Source of the DNA: Acanthochromis polyacanthus
Taxonomy: Eukaryota; Chordata; Actinopteri; Pomacentridae
Length of the DNA: 64,000 bases
Direction: 5' to 3'
NCBI RefSeq assembly: GCF_021347895.1
Contig: NC_067131.1
Coordinates: forward strand, 5,856,653 to 5,920,652
Numbering within the stretch: position 1 is the stretch's first letter; every line of letters starts with the position of its first letter. The position numbers and the translations under genes are program-made. The notes below the pieces were generated by a model. That model saw only the letters and a list, made by a program, of their open reading frames with translations. It made no database searches and was not told where the DNA came from. This document shows, in pieces, positions 43,901 to 64,000 of this stretch.

Positions 43901-45018
43901 GGCGTTCACGCTCTTCCTGGCTCTGCACACCTGCGACGAGGTGAGTTCATATTAACCCTCCTGCAGGTCACAGCTGACCCGTTTCAAAGTTTGAAAATGT
44001 GGGAAAAAATATATATTTCACAGTGAAACTTCTGATGTCCACATTTTCAACATTTTTGGGAAATTTTTGAACATTTTTTGGTGAAAAAAAAAGAAATGTT
44101 AAAAATGTTTCTTTAAGAACATTCACATAAAAAAATCAACCAAAATCCAGTGAATTTCATTGGATTTTGGTTGATTTTTATGTGAATGATCTTAAAGAAA
44201 ATATTAGAAGTTTTACTGATATATATGGAATCACTTTAGATATTTTTAGGATTTTTTTGGAAGATTTTTACTCATTTTTTGAAAATATTTACAAGAACTG
44301 TCAAGCCAAATTTGGCGGATTTAAAAAAAAAAAAACTTTAAGGAATTATTGGAATTTTCTTCCTGAAGGTTTTGCAAATTTTCTGAAATTTGGGGTATTT
44401 TTTGCAGAATTTTCTTTATTTTTTCAGACAAGGAAACAATATTTTTTGGTGCCTGTAAATGAAGACAACAGGAGGGTTAAGTAACAGCATCCAGATCTTT
44501 ACATTCTGCGGCACACAAGACGGAAAATAACCTGTGCATTTATTTTAGCAGCTCTGAAATGAAAAACATGCCGATTTGTCAGAGGAGTTTATTCAGTCTC
44601 TTGCTGGGAATTAGATGAGAAGATCAAAACCACTCTTGTGCACATATGTAGCTGCATGCAGTTAGCTTAGCTTAGCATTAAAACCGGAAACAGAATATGC
44701 TCTAAAAATCTGTACATCCATTTCCTTAAATCTTATTTATCACTATGTTACAGCTACATATCTATATATTTTCTTTTTATTGAATCTATTCTTTTTCTGC
44801 ATCCTCAGGTGAGTGCGTACGGTTTCATAACAGACGACTACAAGAAATACTCCAACTACTATATGGAGAAGGACGTTAAAACCGACATCACTTTCTACCT
44901 GAACCACGACTACCTGCTGGAGAAGGACGTGTGGAAAGAGCTTCACAACAGCAAAATAATCAGGTTATATCAGAGGACTGAATCAAAAATGGAGACAGAA
45001 GACGTGAAACAACGCTGA
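31861..45018 (+). CDS. st6galnac1/2: ST6GALNAC1/2-type alpha-2,6-sialyltransferase
   Basis: Nine exons (31861-31955, 32120-32411, 32678-32840, 35998-36160, 40473-40611, 40699-40805, 42444-42527, 43841-43940, 44809-45018) give 450 residues. Order: short cytosolic tail, signal anchor (about 8-24), stem, then a CAZy GT29 catalytic domain. Sialylmotif L lies around residues 209-238, motif S around 364-386, motif III at SNYYMEKD (396-403) and motif VS at His414-x4-Glu419. Cys212 and Cys379 are the likely conserved disulfide pair. The family transfers sialic acid from CMP-Neu5Ac to GalNAc of mucin O-glycans in the Golgi. RPTNGA, VWKELH and IIRLYQR look closer to ST6GALNAC1, while the length is nearer ST6GALNAC2, so the paralogue is left open. 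Motif L is unusual (see findings). Confidence 0.93.
32120..32411 (+). CDS. st6galnac1/2: Sialyltransferase exon 2 (stem)
   Basis: 98 codons of low-complexity luminal stem, then [20 protein letters not shown] and [10 protein letters not shown], the entry to the catalytic domain. Acceptor CAACTTCAG, donor GTAAGC. Confidence 0.9.
32678..32840 (+). CDS. st6galnac1/2: Sialyltransferase exon 3
   Basis: Encodes TCARSVRNS, then [20 protein letters not shown] and [13 protein letters not shown], typical of the domain start in the ST6GALNAC1/2 group. Confidence 0.92.
33195..33262 (+). mobile_element. LINE 3' tail fragment
   Basis: CCAATTCCTTGTATGTCTTC, then TTGACCAATAAAGCTGATTC, resembles a fish L2/CR1-type LINE tail. 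In sialyltransferase intron 3. Confidence 0.5.
34360..35080. repeat. Unclassified stretch rich in short inverted repeats
   Basis: Contains CCGGTA...TACCGG, then ACCGGT-TCATAGAT paired with ATCTATGACCGGT around 34450-34492. GGTCCAGTAAAAA repeats sit near 35017 and 35037. An 80-codon frame at 34520-34762 has no recognised family. Confidence 0.35.
35998..36160 (+). CDS. st6galnac1/2: Sialyltransferase exon 4 (sialylmotif L)
   Basis: Encodes residues 184-238 including the donor-binding motif: [13 protein letters not shown], then [10 protein letters not shown]. Mammalian members read CAVVGNGGILN at this place. The rest of the motif is intact. Confidence 0.93.
36462..37015 (+). mobile_element. TTAA MITE, copy K
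   Basis: Bounded by TTAACCCTCGTGTCGTCC and GACAACAGGAGGGTTAA, in sialyltransferase intron 4. Palindrome nearly perfect. Confidence 0.85.
37140..37980 (-). pseudogene. Tc1/mariner transposase remnant
   Basis: On the minus strand 37690-37470 reads [18 protein letters not shown], then [13 protein letters not shown], stop, GGNVIVWRC. This follows the Tc1 pattern NVLWSDE.KIELF...VW...GG...WGC around the DDE core. Stops and frame changes show it is dead. It lies in sialyltransferase intron 4. Confidence 0.75.
38108..38688. mobile_element. MITE with CATCCACAC inverted ends
   Basis: Ends GGCCCCATCCACACAAAGAC and, inverted, GGCCTCATCCACACGAAGAC, continuing AAAACG in both. About 580 bases, noncoding. 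No clear 8-base target duplication. Confidence 0.75.
39600..40430. repeat. Tandem TA-rich repeat units
   Basis: Three loose units each with an ACAGTAAAA.AGTGTAA motif, a GTTAACATGTAA-like motif and TTATCTG.AATTTAACAAAA. A relative lies at 48230-48950. No coding. Confidence 0.5.
40473..40611 (+). CDS. st6galnac1/2: Sialyltransferase exon 5
   Basis: Completes motif L ([20 protein letters not shown]) and runs to [12 protein letters not shown]. It contains an N-glycosylation sequon, NRT. Separated from exon 4 by a 4.3-kb intron holding three transposon remnants. Confidence 0.93.
40699..40805 (+). CDS. st6galnac1/2: Sialyltransferase exon 6
   Basis: Encodes [20 protein letters not shown] and [15 protein letters not shown]. 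The GA/G split Glu codon joins exon 7. Confidence 0.9.
41481..42042. mobile_element. hAT-like MITE with TAGCCTAGCC ends
   Basis: Left end TAGCCTAGCCACGCTAGAC; right end is its complement with one mismatch. Flanks ATTGTTTAG (left) and ATTGTTCAG (right) look like an 8-9 base target duplication. In sialyltransferase intron 6. Confidence 0.8.
42444..42527 (+). CDS. st6galnac1/2: Sialyltransferase exon 7
   Basis: Encodes [20 protein letters not shown] and FLRYVRN, matching the LL.HPDFL.Y...R segment of the family. Confidence 0.92.
43841..43940 (+). CDS. st6galnac1/2: Sialyltransferase exon 8 (sialylmotif S)
   Basis: Encodes [16 protein letters not shown] and the acceptor/donor site motif [27 protein letters not shown] starts only 12 bases after the exon end. 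Confidence 0.94.
43952..44480 (+). mobile_element. TTAA MITE, copy L
   Basis: Bounded by TTAACCCTCCTGCAGGTC and GACAACAGGAGGGTTAA. Inserted 11 bases after the exon 8 boundary of the sialyltransferase. Confidence 0.85.
44809..45018 (+). CDS. st6galnac1/2: Sialyltransferase exon 9 (motifs III and VS, stop)
   Basis: Encodes [20 protein letters not shown], then [18 protein letters not shown] and IIRLYQR, with a short charged tail and TGA at 45016-45018. His414 and Glu419 form motif VS. Confidence 0.95.
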   Translation: MSAYGFITDDYKKYSNYYMEKDVKTDITFYLNHDYLLEKDVWKELHNSKIIRLYQRTESKMETEDVKQR

Positions 45019-47184
45019 CACCCCGAGAAGACATCAATTAATATGTATTGTTATAAGTGTTTTCAGTCATACAGTGCAGTTAACATTTATTTTATCTATT
45101 TTTTTGCATTTATTTAAAACTACACAAATGTAATATACCAGAAATTTCCTATTAACTAGTCTAATGTTATTGGGAATTTCTTTTTTATAATGTTTCACTG
45201 AGCTTCACAAATAATCTATTTCTATATTTAACAGTCTAATGGTGAATACAAATGCTGACTTGAATATATAAATCAATAGATCATCTGAATACAAATAGTC
45301 TTTACTTACTTTTGAGAACATCGGCACCTTTTACAGCACAAAAATGAAGAAATCCAAACCTAAATGTGAAGAAAAAAACACTGAAACCAGAGGGAAGACG
45401 GGTATGCGGCAGTTAAGTAAGAAAATGAAGATTTAACAGGTCAGATAATACTAGTCAAGAAATTTGAAATGTTTTTCTCCCCATCTGCTGATTTAAGAGA
45501 CAACATTCGAATGAGTAAAACTTACATATGAAGTATGGAGTAATGTATTTCAGTGCAAAATCAAAATTCTGTAAATAAATCAGCTGGACTCTAAGGTTTG
45601 ACATAAGCAACAAAAACTTAAAAACAAAAGAAGCAGATTGCTGAGGTTTTCCTATAAACTGTTTATAAAAATTAAAATAGTCTGAGTTTTTCTGAAAGTT
45701 ACTGAAACAAACAGCGCCACCTGCTGCTACATTGGAGTTACTACAGCAAAGAAATGTGTCTTTATTCCTTCAATAAGATCTGCCAGAATGAAGGAAGTAA
45801 CTCAGTATATTTCAAGGTAGTTTTGATGTAATGCGGTACATTTCACAGGGATATATTTTACTTTCACTCCACTGCATTTATCTGAGTGTTTTAGCTACTG
45901 TTTTGATTAGACGTTTAAATGTACGATCAGTTAAGAAAGTGCACATTGCTGTTGGCAAATTTGCGGTTTTCAATCATTTTGACGCTAAAAAAGCTGTTAC
46001 TGAGACAAATTTCTCAAATGGTTTCACAAAAAATAAATAAATATAAATGTGTTTTTGTCCCTCATCCTTCATATCATACCTATGTTTTGTTTCACTCCTT
46101 TCATCTCTGGTACTTTTTGAATTTTCTTTTTTTTAATTATCTTATTTTACTTTGTATTATGTGTATTTTTTGGTGGGGAGGGATACACGTGAGAGAAGCA
46201 GCAGAGCTACTAGAGCTGCATCTCGGGGGAATAACATGAAAATTACCTCTAGTCAGACCGTCTTTTCTTTCAGATAATCGCATCAGTGGAATTCAATATG
46301 ACAATCAATGAGACAGTCCCCATCCTATTAATTATTTACGCGTTATTGTAACTAATGGTGTATTGAGAACCAACAGTGGCGACACTAATGTTGTCTTTTG
46401 TCAGCTTTAACAGGACTATATTCTATATAATCTGCACATTATATTCTATATCCATGTATTTGAGTGTATTCTGCTTTATTTATTTGTATTTTATGAATTA
46501 TACAGGCTTTTATCAGTGTCTTATATGCCTTTAGTTAAATGTAAGTACACACTGTGCCTCCAGAAATTCATCCATCATGAATGCACACATATATTTATGG
46601 AAACAATCAACAGATGACATTGGTACATAAACCTGGTAATATATGGGTAAATTCTTTAATAGCAAAAATAAAGTTACTCTCAGGAAATTAACATTTCATT
46701 GTGATTAATGGAAAAAAATAAAAAAATATCAAATTCTTGTAATTAGTGTAAATATTTGTTTCAAGGGAAAGGATAAACATAATGTGGTTCAGTTCAACAG
46801 TTTAAGTTTCATAATAATATCACGATAGTATAAAAAAATTACACAAATAGAGCTCAGTCTATAAAATCTTCTTCTTTACAACACGGAGACTCACGTTTAG
46901 TTAGATACTGATTTTAAAAAGTAGAACAAAATGAGTTAATTGTTAACCTGAAAGTCAGTAATGTTGTCCGTAACCATAGTAACCCGCTGTCTGCCGGGCC
47001 TCTTCCTGAGGAGGCGGGTCTTTCCGGAACTCAAAATACGGTTTAAAACGTAAAAGTGACCGAATTTGAATCAATTAAAACGCTCTTGCATACTTTAAAC
47101 ATCAATACACTATTTAACGTGATGAACATTCGTATAATCAAGACGGTTGTGTAAAACTTTTGACTTTGACTAACCCGGAAACAA

Positions 47185-47225
47185 AGGCAGAGTCCCATCG
47201 TGCTTTGCGGCACAGCGCGGACGGT
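47185..47225. promoter_or_regulatory. ZNF143/STAF-like site in a GC-richer island
   Basis: AGTCCCATCGTGCTTTGCGG resembles the ZNF143 site (TCCCA.NATGC.TTGCG) seen in housekeeping promoters. Within 200 bases downstream a start ATGGCGGCTGAAG opens a 45-codon frame (47374-47511) that matches no family I know. No spliced continuation is evident. Confidence 0.35.
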
Positions 47226-48689
47226 AAATCCAAGCTAAATAAACGTGTGGTTTCCACATTTAAACTCTGAAATTTATCACATAGTGTTTCTTTTACATGT
47301 TGCGGTATGTAACGTAGGTTTTTATACGCTGTAGAATTTCCTGGTTGGTCAGCAAACCGTGAGTTAGAATAGTATGGCGGCTGAAGTCCTCCCTCGTTCG
47401 GCCATCGGTTATTCAGTACACTCTTGTTTCTCTTCAGATCGTATAAATCTTTCGCCTTTTACTAAAGATTTCCGTGGAGAGGAACAACAAGAGTTTTACC
47501 CAATTTTTTGATGCCCTGCGCAAGTGGGGCTTTCTAACAATGTCAAAAATAAACGTGAAAGTAATACTACATTTCAATTGCATTATGGTGATATTGTAAA
47601 TCATCAGAGTGACGTAATCGTATAGGTAGTCTTTGTGACACATTCACGCGCATGTGCAAAACGTGACAGTTTTAACATCCTGCAGCTATGACAAAGTAAC
47701 TTAGTTTCAGTAAACTGCAACATAAATTTAGCTTGTGTCATCAGTTATTAGTCACGAAATATATACTACTATGTAATACTTTAGTACATAAGTTTTAGCA
47801 ACAATATTTAATTGATGACTTAGTCTTTGTGTGTCAAAGACTAAGTCACATATAGATTTTTTCCCTTGATGAAAAGATAAGATAATCCTTTATTAAAATC
47901 ACTTTCATGTAACTCTACAATGGCATTTAGATATGTAACTCAATAAACTATAAAGAATCAGCCTTAAAAAATAATCATAAGACAAGAAAAACACACAAAC
48001 ACTTTCCCACAAACATCACCTTTTTGCTTGTAGCTGTGGAGCTAAAAAATGCATGCCTTTAAAGCAATGGCTACCAGTTACTTTAAAGATTAAGATTCAC
48101 AAACATAGCATTATGATCGTATAATGTTGGATGCATTGCTACAGATTAAAATACGCATCCTCAGTAGTAATTCAACAATGCAAACCATATGTATTGTGCA
48201 CATCTGTACACTATGTCCATGTGAAAAATGTGTATTTATTTTAATATTTGATGGTAGAATCACACAGTTTTTATTATGTTTGAATTAGAAAAAAACTAAT
48301 ATTTTACAACTAGTAGTTGTTATTTAAAAGAAAAATTCTGTATATTGAGCATTGAGAAACTGTAAATTATTTTAAAATTTTTTGCAGGTTTTTGCGGTTT
48401 TCTTAAACCACATATTTCTATTAAAATCACAGAAAAAAGTATTAATTTACATGTTGACTTAAAAAACCATACATGGGCCACAGTTGTATATAATCTGCAT
48501 TCTACATTAAAATCCATAGTTTTATAGACATAAATCATTATTTTACAATGTGTGACCACAAAATTACATAGTTCGATTGTTATTAGTTAATAATAGTATT
48601 TTACAAATATATCTTATTTATTCATTTATTTATTGGTTGCCTTACTGCCATCTTTCACTGTTTCTTTTAACAATATTCTATATTTACTT

Positions 48690-48845
48690 TTGATGAAAAT
48701 ACAGCTGAAATAAGGTGTTCTACTTGTGATAGAGGGCTTTTACAGTGAGATATTTACATTTTAGACAATGAATTACCATTCGTTAAAATACAGATTGTTG
48801 ATTTGGACTCCATTTGCAGTTTTGACCCTCTTTTAAAATTATTTT
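48690..48845 (+). repeat. Repeat segment duplicated at 50435-50575
   Basis: GAAATACAGCTGAAATAAG, then TTCTACTTGTGATAGAG and GGACTCCATTTGCAGTT, occur in the same order at both places with few differences. Confidence 0.8.
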
Positions 48846-49242
48846 TACAGTTGACATGTAAATTTAAATTTTTTTTAGTGATTTTACAAGTTATTATCTG
48901 TAATTTAACTAATAACAGTAAATAGTTTAAATCAGTTACAGATAATTGCTGAATATTTGTTTGTCAATCACCCCCTACTGATTAATCAATAACTGTGCAA
49001 TCCATAATTCTACATGTTGAGCACTCAGTTTTGATTATATCAATGAATTTTGCTGATAAAACCTCTGGGACCTAACTTAGGTAACATTTTGAACGCAGGA
49101 CTTTTACTTTAGTAAATAAACATCACATCTTCCATTACAGCAGAACTGTGCGGCCACACGAGAAGTAAATGAATCCCGGTGTACGGAATGTTCCTTTATT
49201 CTCTGAGGGAATATTATGGGATTATTACAGCGATATTTCCCT

Positions 49243-49349
<107 letters not shown>

Positions 49350-49439
49350 TGTTGCCCCCCAGAGGAGCCCGATGAGGCCATTAACAGTTGCAGTAAAGCC
49401 CTTTAAGTCTGATTCCCGGCCCTTCCTCCCGGTTCGTCC

Positions 49440-49650
49440 CGCAGCTCCTCCCGTTAAAACGTGACACACATCAGTTGTGTGACAGGTCACGTGACGGCCG
49501 TAGCGTTGATCCGGAAGGAGGGAGGGGAGGAGTGGAGAGGAGGAAGGAGGAGGGGGAGGCCGAGAAGCTGCGTAAATTCCGCGGAAATAAGCGGAAGCAA
49601 GCTAGGAGTGCTGAGGGGAGCGTTCACAATAAAAGCTCAGTTTTGTAGCT
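49440..49650. promoter_or_regulatory. GC-rich island with palindromic CACGTG box
   Basis: GTCACGTGAC at 49486-49495 is a perfect palindrome matching the CLEAR/USF E-box, set in GC- and GGA-rich DNA. It could be a distal promoter of trim8, about 3.9 kb upstream of its start codon, or an enhancer. No initiation site can be placed. Confidence 0.4.
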
Positions 49651-50434
49651 CACAGCTACTGCAATCTTCGTTTTTATATTCTCGAAAGATGTTTTTCATA
49701 TGTTGTAATAATAATTATATTTTAGTCACCAGTACAAGACACTGTTTTCCTACAAAATAAACCTAGCAAATATGATCTCTTGCATTAATACTGACCTTGC
49801 ATTACATAAAATTAGCTTCAATAACTGTATTAACAAATGACTATTATGTAACTTATGACAGCTGAGCTTTTATTTTTTAATTACCCTTTGCTTTAATCTT
49901 ATGTCAGCAATGTTTCTCTTAAGTTCAACACATAAAGACTTTCTTTGCATTAGCTGGTTTGACAAAACTTAAACCCCAAACAGAGATAATACATATCATG
50001 ACAGTTGTTAAAATCTCTCTTTGTTACCCATGCCCTGTTCACAAGGCTCTACACACACTACCGTAACAGGAGGCATTTAAACGTGCCATTTGACTTCATT
50101 GACTCCTTACATTGACTTCCCTTCATTGCCGAATACTTTCGGTTAAGGCCAGTTCGTACAGGTATAGAAAATTGATGGACGGATGCTCATTTGTAGTGTG
50201 GACACAAATTTTTGGGCTGTATGTGGTCCCTTGCAGACATGAAAATCGTGAACTTGGGGTTGTGGTGGTTTACTGATCCGATCTACTAGATTAAAACCCA
50301 AGCATCATTAAACTGCCACAGTTGGGCCCTTGAGCAAGCCCCTTCACTATATCTGACCCAGTATCCTAACAAGCTGGCATGTGTGAAAAGACAATGTACC
50401 CTTCTCTATTAAGTACTTATTTTCATTCATTTAC

Positions 50435-50575
50435 TTCTCATGAAAATACAGCTGAAATAAAGTGTTCTACTTGTGATAGAGTGCTTTCACAGTGAGATAT
50501 TTACATTTTAGACAATAAATTACCATTCGTTGATTTGGACTCCATTTGCAGTTCTGACCCTCTTTTAAAATTATC
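50435..50575 (+). repeat. Second copy of the segment at 48690-48845
   Basis: Same order of motifs, about 1.74 kb away; lacks a short ACATTCGTTAAAATACAG-like piece present in the first copy. Confidence 0.8.
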
Positions 50576-50639
50576 AACCAAAAACCCTTCACATAGAAAT
50601 CATGTCTTCAGGAAAGCCACAGAGCTTGGTTTTCTGAGA

Positions 50640-51265
50640 CTTCTTGTTTATACTGCTAAGGTGGCTAGCATGCAGTTAGCATGGCAAACAAAAGCACAAA
50701 GCAAAAGCACAAAGAGTTCACTAATAATGTTTTAAAATTGCTAAATTTTCTTCTCTTAAAATTTAGAATTCTTATGTTTTAAACTGTGGATTTGAATCTG
50801 TTTTATTCTGTTTCCTCTGTACGGTGACCTTGAGTGTCTTGAAAGGCGCCTATGAATAAAATGTATTATTATTATCATTTTTATTAATAAGAAATACAAC
50901 AGATTGAAATACACCAAAGACATAATTTATGTATATTTTAAAGCTAGTATTGGGACTGTGTTATCACTACTTCGACTTAAGTAAAATATTTAACTATTTG
51001 TGAGAGTTGTAGTTGAAATTTGAAATGAATGATGCAGATCCTGAGCTCCTACTGGCCGCTCTTGAGTAAAACATTTAACTATTTGTGTCAATATGTGTCA
51101 TATCTACTGCTGCTAAGGTGGCTAGTGCGCAGTTAGCATGAACAGCAGAGACATAAATTAATAAGAAATAGCACAAGTTAATAAAAACTACAACGGGTTG
51201 AAATACACCAGAAATATTATTTAAGTATATTTTGAAGCTAATATTTCGACTGTGACATTACTACA
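50640..51265 (+). repeat. Diverged tandem duplication
   Basis: CTGCTAAGGTGGCTAG and GCAGTTAGCATG, then TTGAAATACACCA and AAGCTA.TATT..GACTGTG, occur in order at 50657-50960 and again at 51113-51255. Confidence 0.6.
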
Positions 51266-51299
51266 GTGATTTAAGTAAAATATTTTTGACATATTTGAA

Positions 51300-53381
51300 A
51301 TTGTGTCACTGTTAGCTAACTAGCCGCTTAGCTAAGTAGCCGTTTAGCTTGCTAGCTAGCTGTTGTAACTGTTGTATTGTGAAAATCACAGCCAGAAGTC
51401 TGCAGTCATACCGGTTCCCTTTACGGTGGTTTGGTCCAGCTCGCCTGCATTCCTCCTCTCTAAAGCCTGGCCGATAGAGACAGAGGAAAGAAAGGGGGGA
51501 GAAAACACAAATTATTATTCACAGCCGTGTTGGATTTTTATGAACCACGGAGCCGACTCGCACCGGACTCACCGGCCCACGACGCTCAGCCGGGTCCGGA
51601 CTGCCGCTTTCGGACGTACAGCAGCGAAAAAAGGCGTGTTTTTCTCTATAAAATGACGGACTTAGCGTTGCTGTGTGTGTAGGTCAGCTACAGAAAAGCA
51701 GCTTTGGTGAAACAGCCTTCAGCCTTTTCCACGGCGGATATCTCTCTTCTATTTTTCCTCTCTCTTTTTTAAATGAGGATTTGCAAGATGGCTGATGACA
51801 GCTAACAAGGACAGAAACTCGACGTCCCCTTTAAGACCAGCGGGGTATATTTTTGTATTATTTTTAATGTTTTCAAATCAGTTATTAAATACATAAATAT
51901 GGCTGCTTTTAAACGTAATGACCACGGCTCGTATTAGCGCCGCTGTAGCCGTTTTATCTGGTAGAAAATGGTGAGGTGACGTCTGAGCTAATTTACGCGA
52001 TTTAAACCGAGATAAGGAAGTAGGATAAATATGTTGTTGGCTAAAGGCTGAGGCGACGTACAAGGCGGAGACCCGTTGAAAAGAGAGCCGAGAAACCCTA
52101 ATCTTTGTGCGGGGAGATATTTGATAGATGTGTCGGAGGGGGGAAAAGGCTCCGCAACAGCAGCCAACATTCCTGCGGATCCCAAAAGCCTTTGTTTTGT
52201 GCGCAGGAGCCGGACTCGACTATTAAAAACGATTAACTATGCAGTAAACAGCCTCGAAATGATGGGCCCGGGTATGATTTGCTGTTTAATGAGATTATAA
52301 GGCCTTTGTTGTCGATGGAAAAGTGGTGAAGAATATAAAAGCCGAGGCCTTGTGTACAGATATGCGAGCTTGTGCCACATAGCAGCCAGGCGGTTATTCA
52401 TCATCAAAAAAAGAAAGGCAGATTTAGTGTCAAAGTGAAGGGCTCTGTAGGTACCTGTGTTGTTCATCTGACCTGTAAAACTGCATTTCTACGTCTCCAG
52501 CCGGCTGTATGTATAATTAAATCGCTGCTGGAGCCTCCTCGGATACTTATTTATGATTCAGCGGACAAAAGCATTGCGCTGCGTTGTGATTATTGAGGGG
52601 CGTCCTTGAGGTCCTGCTAAAACAGATTCAGGTTTTATAGGGGAAAGAAAAAAAAGAAGCTCTCTTCTCTATGTGTGTGTGTGTGTGTGAATAGTAATCA
52701 GGGTGTGGACTCCAGCAGTCCTTTCTCATGCTTTTCATGCTTGGTTTGTTGGTCTGAATTGGTCAATCATAATTCAAGTGAAGGCAGCTCTCAAGGTAAA
52801 AGGGCCTGAGCAGGCAGCAGGAGGAGGATCAAGTGTCTTTTTTTTTCTTTTCATGTGCTGCACACAGATTCACCTCCTGATCCTTGTGTAGTTGTTTAAT
52901 TCTCCGTGCCTTGTTTGCATTTCATAATTTACCTGTAGCGGACAGGCTTTCTGCTTCCTGCAGGCCTATAAACACACACATACAGGAGGCCGGTGCAGTC
53001 TGAGAGTGTGATTTAGGGGAATAGGAAAGCACCGTTTACTGTAATCTGCATAACGTCAGCCTCTGTTGCGTGTGTTGAAATCACCAAGGTGTTGTCATCC
53101 TCGCCTGAAGCCTTCTTCTTCGGGTCAATTTCTTTTTTCTCTTTTCTGGAATTTGCCTTCATGCTGCAGCAATAAGCAATACTCGTCATCTGTCAGGGAA
53201 GACTCGTCTGGTCACAAGGGGGTACGGCCGGCTGATCTTTCAGGACGGCACCAGGGCTGTTTTTATCTGTTTCTCAAGACTTGTTTTGATAGCGTCGGGT
53301 TTCCTGTGAGCGAGTGGTGCAGAGGCCTAGAGGTCTGGGAAGAAGCAGGGCAACAGTTAGTGCATGCCTGCCTGCACCACC
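51300..53381 (+). promoter_or_regulatory. trim8: trim8 upstream region and probable 5'UTR
   Basis: GC content rises from about 51380. The stretch 51540-51620 is CpG-rich and 51700-51830 looks like a 5'UTR. A good acceptor (TTGCCTTCATGCTGCAG) at 53169 probably opens the exon that contains the start codon. The first non-coding exon and its donor are not identified. Blocks near 52420-52600 look constrained (few repeats, homeobox-like TAATTAAAT). Confidence 0.45.
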
Positions 53382-63164
<9,783 letters not shown>

Positions 63165-63181
63165 CAGAGCAGACACACCCA

Positions 63182-63227
<46 letters not shown>

Positions 63228-64000
63228 GACATAGAGACAGGCACCAGAATAGCACACCTTTACCGTCTTATTAACCGGAGAATACGCAATGCAGTTATAC
63301 TATACACACACGTTAAAATAAGTGTTTATATCCGCGCACACACAGATCTAGAAACATGTACACGCATTCGGGGGCAGGGTTGATCTCTTTGTGATTTTAT
63401 TTTCTTCCTTTCTTTACTTTCGGTCAGTGTTTCATGTAGTGTATTATACGTAAAATGCATAAACGACAGCCAGCCGCTCACTCTGGCACAACTCAGCATT
63501 TTTACACACAAACGAGACATGAGGAAGAGAGGCCTAGAGAGGAGAGGATGAGATGCATCTTTTTATATAACATAGAGTAGGAGACGGATTGATAGGAAGT
63601 GAACTTTTATGAGAAAATCTTCTCCTGCTTCTTCAAGGCTTCTCACCGAGGCTAAAGGGAAATACCTTGCAGTGTTGAGCTTTCCAGTTCCAGCTCATGT
63701 TTCTCTGATATAATCACCTCTCCAGTTGTACTGAGGTCAATTGCCTTATGTTATTAGCATCATATTTTTCTCCGCATAGCTGACTTTGTTTGATAGATCC
63801 TTTAGAGGGGGATCGCGGTCCCCCTCGTGTCTCTTAAATTTTTTTTTTTTACCATCATGGCACTTCTTCCTTTCTTTGCTGAGTTCAGGGATGGATCGTA
63901 CAGCTTGAACACAAAACGCTCTTCCATGGAACACCCACAATGCACTTGTGGACGCCTTGCTATGCCTGAACTACAGATGCTGAACCGACAGAGGGACGAT
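63165..64000 (+). other. trim8: trim8 3'UTR
   Basis: Begins with an (AC)n tract at 63184-63224. No AATAAA is seen before the window end, so the poly(A) site lies outside. No other gene is supported. Confidence 0.6.
63184..63224 (+). repeat. (CA)n microsatellite in trim8 3'UTR
   Basis: About 20 CA units starting 20 bases after the stop codon. Confidence 0.97.

Noticed and set aside
44167..44484. 105-codon frame rich in Phe/Ile/Lys
   Set aside because: It lies wholly in MITE copy L; similar frames appear in other MITE copies (8552, 17587, 29437), so it is translation of AT-rich repeat DNA.

Overview
The window is nuclear DNA of a vertebrate, almost certainly a teleost fish. Five spliced protein-coding genes with GT-AG introns can be assembled from it. 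They sit in AT-rich intergenic and intronic DNA packed with small non-autonomous transposons, CA/TG microsatellites and decayed LINE and Tc1 pieces. There is no sign of bacterial, phage or CRISPR sequence. The genes srsf2, mxra7 and an ST6GALNAC1/2-type sialyltransferase, with rnf157 nearby, recall the human 17q25 neighbourhood. The local order and the presence of trim8 are not the human arrangement.

Layout. Positions 1-20347, minus strand: rnf157, an E3 ubiquitin ligase of the MGRN1 family. Fourteen exons are called, one of them a tentative microexon, and the 3' end lies off the left edge. Its introns hold five copies of a CACTG-ended element, each carrying a nested TTAA-type MITE. Positions 20348-21563: a GC-rich divergent promoter shared with srsf2. 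Positions 21564-24787, plus strand: srsf2, two coding exons followed by a long 3'UTR with extra splice sites and three poly(A) signals. Positions 26737-31679, plus strand: mxra7, four exons. Positions 31861-45018, plus strand: a sialyltransferase in nine exons, encoding a type II Golgi protein of 450 residues. Positions 45019-53381: a repeat-rich intergenic stretch with two promoter-like islands. Positions 53382-63164, plus strand: trim8, five coding exons with a one-base frame break in the first.

The genes are not an operon and share no single pathway. srsf2 is a splicing regulator, rnf157 and trim8 are RING ubiquitin ligases, mxra7 is a small single-pass membrane protein and the sialyltransferase decorates O-glycans.

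The most unusual material is the transposon landscape. Twelve copies of one TTAA-flanked MITE occur, with TIRs beginning CCCTC and many copies carrying a near-perfect internal palindrome. A second family has CACTG/CAGTG ends and 2-bp flanking duplications, and the MITE entered it at three or more different points. Gene-level points of interest are the trim8 frame break, an altered sialylmotif L, a poly(A) signal abutting a consensus 5' splice site after the srsf2 stop, and an in-frame alternative acceptor in mxra7. All gene identities come from reading translated exons against remembered family features; no database search was run.
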